NCBI GenBank assembly: GCA_007116145.1
Contig: SKJB01000083.1
Location: 1-64,000 of the forward strand
Length of the DNA: 64,000 nt
Source of the DNA: Limnochordia bacterium
GTDB taxonomy: Bacteria; Bacillota; Limnochordia; Darwinibacteriales; DTU012
Direction: 5' to 3'
Of the stretch, positions 28,374 through 37,474 are shown piece after piece. Made by a program: the position numbers and the translations under genes. Numbering within the stretch: the stretch's first letter is position 1; every line of letters begins with the position of its first letter. The notes below the pieces were generated by a model that worked only from the letters and a program-made list of their open reading frames with translations, had not been told where the DNA came from and ran no database searches.

Positions 28374-30653
28374 CTAGAATGTATACTCCTTGCTCACAAA
28401 AGTAGAATCTGTGTGATATCTAGCCCCCGGATTACTCATCCTGTCAATAGGACGTGGACGAACGGTGACATTAGACACTAAGGGCCAACCATGGCTTTGA
28501 TCCAGCACGATTAGGTGTAAGTCATCAGTAGGATAGTAATGGAAAGCTAATTCGATTCCATCCGTTGGTAGTCCGTGAAATCGTAGTCCCCAGTACCAGT
28601 CAGCTTCAAATTGATTAGTTATTTTGTATCCATTAACGCTACTTGCTAGTAAGGAAACATTATTTAATAGATACACTGTAAGAGTAGGAGCTTGTCTCAG
28701 TGAGCTAGCTTTCAAAACAAGGGAACGTACTCCAGCCGCGCTAATTTCATCGGATACTACGACTAATTCTGGTGCTTGTAGATAAGGTACCACCTCTGCT
28801 TTGGCACTTGTGTATATGGCTCCAAAAGGAGATAGCGCCACAAGCTTATCCTGTACACTTTCCAGAAACAAGTCTTTCATAGTACCATCGACTTTCCGAT
28901 CCAGTGTTGCCCAAACAGCCTGGTTAGTTGTGGCATCTAGCAAGTAAAAAAGACTTGTTCGCTTGGGGTGATTTCCACTATGACCTTGACTTGTTAACAT
29001 AATAAGCACTGCCAAACTCGCAACGATACAGACTGTGGGTAGTATTCGCCCATCCCATTTCTCCCATATAAATAAAGGCATAACTAGAGTTAACAAGAGC
29101 ACCCAGAGTAACGCTCCTAGTAGTGGCTGTGCAAGTGTCATGGCTAAAAACAGCATCCAAATCACTGGCATACATATGAGTAGAGCTGGGAGTATACTAA
29201 CCCACTTAACCCACTCCTCATACCAACTTTCTTGCTTTGTTTCACTGAAAAATAAGACGCCGACACCAATTAAGATAGATAGCAAAGGCCAGGCTAGAAT
29301 GTAACTAGCACCAGGCATAAACCCACTAATAAGAAGTAACACAACAGATAGAACAATTAACGATCCCATGGTTTTTCCATAGTAACCTAAACCCTTAGTA
29401 GCTAAGGTATAGAGGCTCATAGTGACGCCACCACTTAACCCCATAAATACCACAAAGTAATTGGAACTTTCATACGTATCTTGATTAAGTTGCAACACCG
29501 TCTGTACAAGCCATAGTATTCCCAGACTAAGAAATACACAAGTCAGAGCCACCCCACAACCACGGAGAATCTGGGGCCACTTAACATACGATCGAGTGAC
29601 ACCTATCCAGATCAGTACCACAAACAGAAATACTAGTACCAAACTAATTGGCATCACAAAATTCTTACTGTAGTGAAGAAGAAACTGTCGGGCAACAGTA
29701 AAATAAACGGCATCAGTCGTTGCCTGTTGGTCTAAGGAAATCTGACCAAAGTGACGAGCCAACCCCAAAGCATATTCGCCATGATGCTGCAGACTGCCCA
29801 GATCAAGCCGAGCTAAACTATCCTTAGCCGAATGGTAATAGGCCATATCTGAAACGATACTAAACCCAAGGCCATTAACACCAGCATCTGTAATAACTCG
29901 AAAGTCATTATCAAAACTTAAAAAGTGATACACATCTTGACTGACTGAACTAGCAAAGGGATAGTTCACAGCTTTTGCTAGCTGTTGCACTAGCCACCCA
30001 TTGTTAGCACTGGTTTCAAACATAAATACAGGACCATTAGGACCCTGGCCTTCAAAATTGAAAACCATCTTTACCTCGTCAAAGAAGGGATGCTCTCGCA
30101 CAAAAGCTTGGGCTCCTAATAAGCCGTACTCATGACCATCTGTAAACAAGATTATGAGATCGTTACGAAGTGGCCCTTCTGCTGCAATAAGTCGAGCCAT
30201 CTCCAATAGAGCAACCACACCCATGGCTGTATCACCCACTCCTGGTCCCGTTTGCACAGAGTCGTAATGAGCAACAAAAAGGACTGCACCCGAAGAATTT
30301 GTCCCAGGAAGGCGCCCCACCACATTAGTAATAGACGCCGATTGAAAAGGCACCGACCTCAAATCTCCATCCACAATGGTGGTTTGCTGCAAAGTGGAAT
30401 CTAACCCATAACGCTGTAGTTCGTCCTGTAGGTAATGATACGACATTTTGTGATATGCAGAACCTGGGATACGAGGGTGTTGCCCAATTACACGTAAGTG
30501 ATCAGAAGCTTGATAGGCTGAAAAATTCGAGTCTTGATTCTTAGGTATGGCTGAGGGCGGAATCAGCTGCAGCGCACTAACCCACATCAAAAGCCCTAAC
30601 AAGACTAATTTAGCGAAATTTTCGATAAATCGTCTTCTAGGCATAAAACTCAC
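28374..30653 (-). CDS. M28-family metallopeptidase-like protein with multi-TM C-terminal region
   Basis: VAHYDSVQTGPGVGDTAMGVVALLEMAR, FTDGHEYGLLGAQAF, C-terminal polytopic region. Confidence 0.85.
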   Translation of the reverse strand: MSFMPRRRFIENFAKLVLLGLLMWVSALQLIPPSAIPKNQDSNFSAYQASDHLRVIGQHPRIPGSAYHKMSYHYLQDELQRYGLDSTLQQTTIVDGDLRSVPFQSASITNVVGRLPGTNSSGAVLFVAHYDSVQTGPGVGDTAMGVVALLEMARLIAAEGPLRNDLIILFTDGHEYGLLGAQAFVREHPFFDEVKMVFNFEGQGPNGPVFMFETSANNGWLVQQLAKAVNYPFASSVSQDVYHFLSFDNDFRVITDAGVNGLGFSIVSDMAYYHSAKDSLARLDLGSLQHHGEYALGLARHFGQISLDQQATTDAVYFTVARQFLLHYSKNFVMPISLVLVFLFVVLIWIGVTRSYVKWPQILRGCGVALTCVFLSLGILWLVQTVLQLNQDTYESSNYFVVFMGLSGGVTMSLYTLATKGLGYYGKTMGSLIVLSVVLLLISGFMPGASYILAWPLLSILIGVGVLFFSETKQESWYEEWVKWVSILPALLICMPVIWMLFLAMTLAQPLLGALLWVLLLTLVMPLFIWEKWDGRILPTVCIVASLAVLIMLTSQGHSGNHPKRTSLFYLLDATTNQAVWATLDRKVDGTMKDLFLESVQDKLVALSPFGAIYTSAKAEVVPYLQAPELVVVSDEISAAGVRSLVLKASSLRQAPTLTVYLLNNVSLLASSVNGYKITNQFEADWYWGLRFHGLPTDGIELAFHYYPTDDLHLIVLDQSHGWPLVSNVTVRPRPIDRMSNPGARYHTDSTFVSKEYTF

Positions 30654-30785
30654 CCCTTACGATCAATTTTTCTCATTATAATACTTCGAGTTGCTAGGGA
30701 ATTAACCTGCATAGGAACAAAAAAAGAATGTCACGCAATGTACGAATTCATTCATTGTGTAACAGCCCTGCAATTTATTGCTGTA

Positions 30786-31523
30786 TCATAGAAACTCCCC
30801 TAAATCTGTAACTAAGCGTTCAAAGCGATTAATGCTTAGAATTGCCTTAGCCACACCTGGACCATAGCACTGTCTGTCACTTACATCATGTTGGATGGTC
30901 AGGGATTCACCATCGCCCCCAAAAACCACCTCTTGATGGGGCAACACTCCAGATAAGCGTAAACTATGGGTGGATATATCTTTATGTTTAAAGCCTGATA
31001 CTTTTTTCATTTCCTTCACCATTAACTTCGATGTCCCCGATGGACATTCCCTCTTATCAGGATTATAAATATCGACAATCGCTGCTTCGTTGAAGACTTG
31101 AGCTGCTAACCGCGCAGCTTGCAACATTATTAAAGCCCCCAAAGAAAAGTTAGGGATAAGAGCACCGCCTAACCCATGTTTCTCACACAGCCGACTAAAC
31201 GCTTGCATCTCATCAGCACTAAATCCTGTGGACCCGATAATTGGGTGAATTCCCAACAAAACACTGGGAAGAAAATGTTCCTTTGCCACTTCAGGTGGAC
31301 TAAAATCCACCCAAATTGTCGGACTTGTCTTATCCACTGCCTCACGAAAGTTGTCAAGAATTGGTACTTGGCTATCAAAATTTGCTAAAACACAGCGCAT
31401 GTCACTACCTACATACTTACGGCCTAATACTCCTACCACATTCATATCAGCCCGAGACGACAAATAACGAACGACTTCACGACCAGTCTTACCCGTTCCT
31501 CCAGCAACCATTACACGATGCAT
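30786..31523 (-). CDS. dapB: 4-hydroxy-tetrahydrodipicolinate reductase
   Basis: MVAGGTGKTGREV, IIGSTGFS, IPNFSLGALIMLQ, DIYNPDKRECPSGTSK. Confidence 0.88.
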   Translation of the reverse strand: MHRVMVAGGTGKTGREVVRYLSSRADMNVVGVLGRKYVGSDMRCVLANFDSQVPILDNFREAVDKTSPTIWVDFSPPEVAKEHFLPSVLLGIHPIIGSTGFSADEMQAFSRLCEKHGLGGALIPNFSLGALIMLQAARLAAQVFNEAAIVDIYNPDKRECPSGTSKLMVKEMKKVSGFKHKDISTHSLRLSGVLPHQEVVFGGDGESLTIQHDVSDRQCYGPGVAKAILSINRFERLVTDLGEFL

Positions 31524-31596
31524 AGGTATCCCCCTAAACGTTTGTCGACAAGCTCGTTTTCATTTATATTCGAGAATAAACCGTTATATGCAAAAG

Positions 31597-31630
31597 AAAA
31601 GCCTACCGGTGTATAACCGAATAGGCTTTT
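31597..31630 (-). terminator. Rho-independent terminator
   Basis: AAAAGCCTA...TAGGCTTTT hairpin downstream of the aminotransferase fusion gene. Confidence 0.8.
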
Positions 31631-31634
31631 TCTA

Positions 31635-34268
31635 TTATGCGTGTTTACGTTCGTTCACTACAGTCTTTCTACGAGTTTCCACAACACGCTGCCAAATATC
31701 CTCCGATAACGGTAAATCGAAACTACGGAATCCAGCGAGCTTAAATCCGTGAACAGTCGCTAACTTTCGTAATCGATTCAGATGATCCAAATTCAGGTCC
31801 GCACCAATACTAGTATTCTCGTAAAGGTGTTCTAATCCTAGCATCATAGTCTCTGACATACAAGCGTAAGCGGTCCCTACGTCAAAACCAAAATTCCAAC
31901 CTAAGTCTGGCTTTCCTGGCACTTCAATGATACCGCCATCCATCACTAGTACATCACTACGATTCTCTAAAATATCACGATGAACATTAGCTGGACGAGA
32001 CATATCACAAATCAATGCGCCCCATTTTACCATATCGGATGTTATCATAGCATCCGTACTACTTGTTGCTGCGAGGATAATGTCAGCTTTTGGCAACCAA
32101 TGCTTGTGATCAACAGTTAGTGTAATCGGACAGCCATTAGCTAATTGGTCCTTTGCAACATCAATCCATACTGATAGCGGAGAATCTAGCTCAGGAAGAT
32201 TCGCTAAGTTGGCAACATACGAACCGATACTGCCCGCTACAAATGTTTTTCCTAGGCTTAGCTGCTTAGCTAGATACTGAAATATTTCAGCTACTACTTT
32301 AAGCATCCGATATTCACTTTTCTCGGGTCGATCAGGATTACCCACTAAGATAAGCTCCTTAACATCCTCTGACAATAGAATCGCCGAAGCTTTTCCAATA
32401 GCACCACCGGCTCCAACCACTGCTGCTGTAACATCAGCCAGTTCCATACCCAACCGTGTTGCACCGATGGTTAGGGCTTCTACACCAGATAGCACCGTGT
32501 AACTATTTCCAGTGGTCAAAGGAACTTCCACCTGGCTTAATAACGAACGACCACCTGCTGTAACCACGGATGTATAAGCACCGAGTCCCACAATCTTAGC
32601 ACCGCGACTTACTGCTAGCTCAATTGCCGCGGTCATTTCTGATAACACTTTGTCTCTAGGCATGGCCCTCAATTCTTGAGCAGTGCGAGGCACTGCAATG
32701 AAATCGCCAAACGCACTCTTCCCAGCAGGGCTCGAAATCCTCACACTTGCGACTAAGAATGGTTCAACCATATCGCTCCAACGAGCGGACAAATCACCTA
32801 ATTGCTCAATGTCAAATACACGTAAGCTCTCATCAAAATCGGAGTAATTCTTCATATCAATAGGATGAATTAAAAAAGCAAATCGACCTTCATTGGGATC
32901 TTCGACAGACTCAATTACTGGTCGCGGCGCATTCACCCCCGCATTATGATCGGGCACTTCAAAATCAATTAAATGTCCTAAAAATGCTGCTGTATTCCGT
33001 TTGGCTAACATGGCCACCGCACGTTCAATACTAACTAACGCTCGTTCAATCTGCTCCATTGTAGTTATCAATGGTGGTTCAATCCGAATTACGCTTGCTC
33101 CATTTAGCGTTGGAGCTACTCGCAAGCCTTCAACATTTAGCAAGTAGCTGGCGATCATCGGTGTTAATATTTCTTGCTCGGCCATAACGCCCAATAAGCT
33201 TTCAGGATACAAAGAACGGGAATTGCCAAAATCGATCCCTAACATAAACCCTCGTCCGCGAATTGCTTGGATAATCTGCGGGTATCTTTTTTGAATCTCA
33301 AGTAAACCGTTTTTAAGAATGGCGCCTTTATGAGCCACCTCTTGTATTAATCGTCCATCATCACACGTCAATAGATCTAAGACTTTAAGTCCAACACGAC
33401 AGGCTAATGTATTACCACCAAATGTGGACGAGTGCTTCATTCCAAAATCATCTGTATATACATCAGCCGTACACAATACTGCTCCAATGGGTACCAACCC
33501 GCCACCCAAAGCCTTGGCTAATGTCATAATATCAGGCGAAACACCTTCAGCATTACAAGCAAATAAGTGACCGGTTCGACCTAACCCAGTTTGTATCTCA
33601 TCAAATATGAGTAAAACACCATACTCAGCACAGATAGCCTTTGCCTCAGCTAGATAACTTTTTGGTGGTTCGATAATACCACCCTCGCCTTGTATCGGTT
33701 CAATGATAAAAGCGGCTATATCTTGTCCTTGACTGGACAATACTGCACGAAGTTGCGCAATATCACCATAGAGAATATATTGAAACCCAGCTACCGGTGC
33801 ACCAAACACTGTTTGATACCCACTATTCCCAGTTGCTGACAAAGCTCCTAGTGTTTTCCCATGAAAACTATTGTGTGTGGTTAAAATTCCCATCCGACCA
33901 GTCTTTGCTCTTGCGAGCTTAATAGCGGCTTCAACTGCTTCGGCTCCGCTATTAGCAAATGTTACTTGAGTTAATCCTGATGGCGCAACCTCAGCTAGAC
34001 GCTTTCCTAAAGCACCTGCTGCTTCCAATAGTGACGGCTGGGTAAAACTTGGTTCTAAGCTTGCTTGGATATCATTAACTGCTTGCCAAATCTCAGGCGG
34101 ATTAAAGCCAAAAGGTAACGCTCCGTAAGCAGCGATAAAATCCAGATACGATTTACCTTTATGATCATAAAGATAACAGCCTTCTCCTTTTACATATTGC
34201 TTATCTAACCCTATTTCGACTAGGCGTTTACCTAGGTACGGATTAATATTTTCTAGATACGGGTGCAT
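31635..34268 (-). CDS. Class III PLP aminotransferase fused to a C-terminal acyl-ACP-reductase-like (AAR-like) domain
   Basis: N-terminal half: FIIEPIQGEGGI, LLIFDEIQTGLGRTG, LAKALGGG. C-terminal half: GLGAYTSVVTAGG..TTGNSYTV, AAVVGAGGAIGKA, MDGGIIEVPG..YACMSETMMLGLEHLYEN. Start moved to ATG 34268, which has SD GGGAGG. Confidence 0.85.
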   Translation of the reverse strand: MHPYLENINPYLGKRLVEIGLDKQYVKGEGCYLYDHKGKSYLDFIAAYGALPFGFNPPEIWQAVNDIQASLEPSFTQPSLLEAAGALGKRLAEVAPSGLTQVTFANSGAEAVEAAIKLARAKTGRMGILTTHNSFHGKTLGALSATGNSGYQTVFGAPVAGFQYILYGDIAQLRAVLSSQGQDIAAFIIEPIQGEGGIIEPPKSYLAEAKAICAEYGVLLIFDEIQTGLGRTGHLFACNAEGVSPDIMTLAKALGGGLVPIGAVLCTADVYTDDFGMKHSSTFGGNTLACRVGLKVLDLLTCDDGRLIQEVAHKGAILKNGLLEIQKRYPQIIQAIRGRGFMLGIDFGNSRSLYPESLLGVMAEQEILTPMIASYLLNVEGLRVAPTLNGASVIRIEPPLITTMEQIERALVSIERAVAMLAKRNTAAFLGHLIDFEVPDHNAGVNAPRPVIESVEDPNEGRFAFLIHPIDMKNYSDFDESLRVFDIEQLGDLSARWSDMVEPFLVASVRISSPAGKSAFGDFIAVPRTAQELRAMPRDKVLSEMTAAIELAVSRGAKIVGLGAYTSVVTAGGRSLLSQVEVPLTTGNSYTVLSGVEALTIGATRLGMELADVTAAVVGAGGAIGKASAILLSEDVKELILVGNPDRPEKSEYRMLKVVAEIFQYLAKQLSLGKTFVAGSIGSYVANLANLPELDSPLSVWIDVAKDQLANGCPITLTVDHKHWLPKADIILAATSSTDAMITSDMVKWGALICDMSRPANVHRDILENRSDVLVMDGGIIEVPGKPDLGWNFGFDVGTAYACMSETMMLGLEHLYENTSIGADLNLDHLNRLRKLATVHGFKLAGFRSFDLPLSEDIWQRVVETRRKTVVNERKHA

Positions 34269-34315
34269 AGTGAACCTCCCATTCTCGTATGTACACATTT
34301 TTGTGCACAAACATA

Positions 34316-35119
34316 TTATAGCAAGTTTTTACAGAAAACACAATGCCTTAGTTTGGATAGATTGACATATTCGATTGCGATTACCGTCAGAAATCCCATC
34401 CCGATCCAAAAAATATTACGTAAGTTCCAGATATCTATAAGCAGCATGGGTACAGACCCAAGTATCATACCAGCTAACAACGCTAAAGTAACCCTTGGAT
34501 AACGAGTTAATAGAAAGCTCATAACCCAGGCTAATAGGATTAAACCGCCAATAACACCAAGTGCAAAGGGAATAAGAAGTGAGAATTGTAGTTGGACAAC
34601 GGCCTGAAGTGTTAACTCATATAGACCTAATATCACTAAGACTGTTGATCCACTAATTCCAGGTAATAACATGGCTGTACTTGATAAAACTCCAGCTATA
34701 AACATGCCAAGAAAAGGGTTTTTCCCTAAGTCAATAAATGCACTAGTACCAAAAGTAAATGCAGCGACGATCACAAAACCTAGCAAAAACAGGGGACAGA
34801 TAAGTCCCTGGCGACCGGGTCCAATCTTTTTAATCACTACCCAGACAGACGCTAAAATAAGACCGGTTAATACGCTTTGTGTACCCGTGGGATAGGATTC
34901 TAAGATAAAAACAACCCCTCTAGAAGCCAACAAAATACTAAATATTACCCCGAGCCCAAAGGGTAGCAGCTTTTTAATGCACAGCTTCTTTAACGCATCA
35001 ATTAATTCATCATAAAAGCCTAACACCAACATTGTTGTCCCACCACTAATCCCTGGTAATACATTTGCGAAGCCTAGGGGCAAACCACGTAGAAACCATA
35101 GTAGGCACTTTTTTATCAT
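34316..35119 (-). CDS. DUF368 polytopic protein (polyprenyl-phosphate transporter family)
   Basis: GLPLGFANVLPGISGGTTMLVLGFYDEL and LPGISGSTVLVILGLYE motifs. Confidence 0.9.
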   Translation of the reverse strand: MIKKCLLWFLRGLPLGFANVLPGISGGTTMLVLGFYDELIDALKKLCIKKLLPFGLGVIFSILLASRGVVFILESYPTGTQSVLTGLILASVWVVIKKIGPGRQGLICPLFLLGFVIVAAFTFGTSAFIDLGKNPFLGMFIAGVLSSTAMLLPGISGSTVLVILGLYELTLQAVVQLQFSLLIPFALGVIGGLILLAWVMSFLLTRYPRVTLALLAGMILGSVPMLLIDIWNLRNIFWIGMGFLTVIAIEYVNLSKLRHCVFCKNLL

Positions 35120-35269
35120 ACTATTTCCTCCAATTCAATTATAACTATTTTATTACATTCTTCGCTGTTAAGCAAGACAATATTTTTGTTGGAACGGGCT
35201 AGTTCATGCCTGTTAGCAGGATTCTCGTAAGCAGATCAAGAATATATAAGAAAAAAGGGGGGCAAATTC

Positions 35270-36535
35270 TTGAAGCGACCAATTCAATGTACACTCCTCA
35301 TTCTGCTTTTGTGCATCAATGCTCCTACAGGGCGAGCGCAGAAACAGCTAGATGTTTTTTTTCTGCCAGAACAAGGATTTTTACGAGTAGACAGCAGCTT
35401 ACTTGTAGACATCAATGGCGATTCATTCGAATTTGAGTTATTCCCAAATGCACAGATTACAGCATTATGGATTCCTAACTTAGCAAAGTATACGATTGAA
35501 CGAACACGTAGTCAGACAACTGTTCGTATAGTTTTACGTGAGCCTACTACTTCTCCAACAGTCTTAGATCTTGTTTACGAAGGATTCCTTGCTCATTCCC
35601 ATCATAGCACCGCCGGGATCCTAGACCAAAGCTCGCTTTGGTTTCCTAGCTTCTTCATACCAGTAACATCATCACCAATGCAGATTACTGTACCGAGAGG
35701 GATTACAGCTATCTTACCAGGAATACTACAGAATCACCGAGAAACGGATTTCTCTATTTATACCTGGGAAATCGAAGGCTATCCAATACTACGATTTGGA
35801 TCAGAGTTACTCCTTGAACAAAGGGACCAAATTGATACCCATATAGATACCCATATAGATCAAGAAGAAATCATAGAAGAGGAAGTCATTGAGGAAACCA
35901 TTGATGTGGATCAAGCCGAACTCATTAATACCATTGCACGGTGGGACCAAGCACTAGCTAAGCGCGATAGAGTCAAGCTAGCATCGCTGATTCATCCCGA
36001 ATTTGATCAACAGGAGGCGTTCATGTCCTATTTAGTCGATCGTCCTAGTTATATCGAGACGTTTTCGACACAGCTAACAGATCTGGAGATCCGTGACATG
36101 TATTCTTTGGTTACTGGCTACCTAACAACAAATACACCTACCATTTATCAAACAACATCGAGCTGGCAACAGCAAGGTAAAGCGTGGCTGTTACGCAACT
36201 TCAACATGCGACCACTACCTGAGCTACCAAACGCTGAACTACTCCAAACATTAGAACACTGGTTTGCTTCATTTTATTATGCGGTAAAAAATAGCGATAG
36301 CACCTGGCTAACTCGTCATCTGCAAGTACCACCTACGCAGATGCAACCCATAATGCAATTTCTAGAATCATTAGGGAGCGACTATGAGTGGGAGATACAC
36401 TCACTTATTCCAAGGGATCTTGAAGTAATTACGCTCATCTACCTTCCCAACCAGGTAAGACTCAAGCTTATTTATACTATGATACCCACTGAAACAACAT
36501 GGGTAGTCTCTGACCTTAAGGTAATTCCACTTTGA
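35270..36535 (+). CDS. Secreted protein of unknown function; acidic linker joining two putative domains
   Basis: TTG start with SD GGGGGG; signal peptide; DTHIDTHIDQEEIIEEEVIEETIDVDQ linker. Confidence 0.65.
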   Translation: MKRPIQCTLLILLLCINAPTGRAQKQLDVFFLPEQGFLRVDSSLLVDINGDSFEFELFPNAQITALWIPNLAKYTIERTRSQTTVRIVLREPTTSPTVLDLVYEGFLAHSHHSTAGILDQSSLWFPSFFIPVTSSPMQITVPRGITAILPGILQNHRETDFSIYTWEIEGYPILRFGSELLLEQRDQIDTHIDTHIDQEEIIEEEVIEETIDVDQAELINTIARWDQALAKRDRVKLASLIHPEFDQQEAFMSYLVDRPSYIETFSTQLTDLEIRDMYSLVTGYLTTNTPTIYQTTSSWQQQGKAWLLRNFNMRPLPELPNAELLQTLEHWFASFYYAVKNSDSTWLTRHLQVPPTQMQPIMQFLESLGSDYEWEIHSLIPRDLEVITLIYLPNQVRLKLIYTMIPTETTWVVSDLKVIPL

Positions 36536-36538
36536 TCC

Positions 36539-36592
36539 ATGAACACGAATAAACCTCCCCATAGGTTACTGGGAAGGTTTATTCGTGTTCAT
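36539..36592. repeat. 18-bp perfect inverted repeat between convergent genes, likely terminator or transcript-end hairpin
   Basis: ATGAACACGAATAAACCT ... AGGTTTATTCGTGTTCAT. Confidence 0.75.
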
Positions 36593-36605
36593 GAACTGCT
36601 ATACT

Positions 36606-37307
36606 TTAAAAATGGATTCCGACACTAATATACGGACCACCCAGTTTAAATCCTTTATCCGTCTCGGGATCTAATTCTTGTGATCGATATCCTGCTTTGC
36701 CAACAAAAAACGGTATCCGATAATCTAATCCTAAGTCCCACCCAGTCCACATAGCAGACTGATCGTTACCATGGAGAGTTTGTAAACTTGGCCCAATCTC
36801 GTAAATGGCGGAGATTCGCAAACTACGTATCAGCTCCATACCTACGCCGCCTGCATAAGTCAGTCCATGATAAATCCCACTTTCTACCTCAGTAGCACCA
36901 TCTGCTTTGAACACATTTCCTGACACCCGGTACCCAACAGAACCTATAACAGAAATCCCATTAACAAGCAATGGCCAATCAACGCGAGCGCGACTTGTCA
37001 TACCACCGACAACATATAACTCCTGATCAAGTGCACCAATACTGTCTGCGTCTAAATTATCACGTAATAAATGGAATAAGTCCGCTATGCGTTGGCGATC
37101 TCCAGCGAACTCGAACTCACTCATTAAGCGGATGGGGCCAATCCCCAGTAAGGTAAACTCAGCTCTTTGCATATGCCCTAAATCTTCTGTTGCCGGTGTC
37201 TCTGGGTTTTGAAGTATCCAAATGTCTCCCGTAAGCTCTAATGCAGAAACAGAGATAGTAAAAACCAACAACATAATAATAGCCAATCCTACACTTTTTC
37301 TACTCAT
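36606..37307 (-). CDS. Secreted beta-barrel, outer-membrane-like protein
   Basis: Signal peptide (..ISVSA), alternating strand pattern, C-terminal GGPYISVGIHF with terminal Phe. Confidence 0.6.
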   Translation of the reverse strand: MSRKSVGLAIIMLLVFTISVSALELTGDIWILQNPETPATEDLGHMQRAEFTLLGIGPIRLMSEFEFAGDRQRIADLFHLLRDNLDADSIGALDQELYVVGGMTSRARVDWPLLVNGISVIGSVGYRVSGNVFKADGATEVESGIYHGLTYAGGVGMELIRSLRISAIYEIGPSLQTLHGNDQSAMWTGWDLGLDYRIPFFVGKAGYRSQELDPETDKGFKLGGPYISVGIHF

Positions 37308-37474
37308 GCGTGAACGCCTCCCCTAACAGAATTAATAACTACATAGTACTTAATTCGCAATCACAAGTCCTTTCTCCTTCCGACAACTGTAAAATCGATG
37401 CATACGGATACTTACAATAATTGACACTGCTAACAACAGAAAAACCCAGCTGTCTTCAATCATAGCATGATAGT

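Noticed and set aside
35834-35857. Short tandem repeat GATACCCATATA x2
   Set aside because: Only two copies inside a coding acidic linker; not a CRISPR or satellite array.
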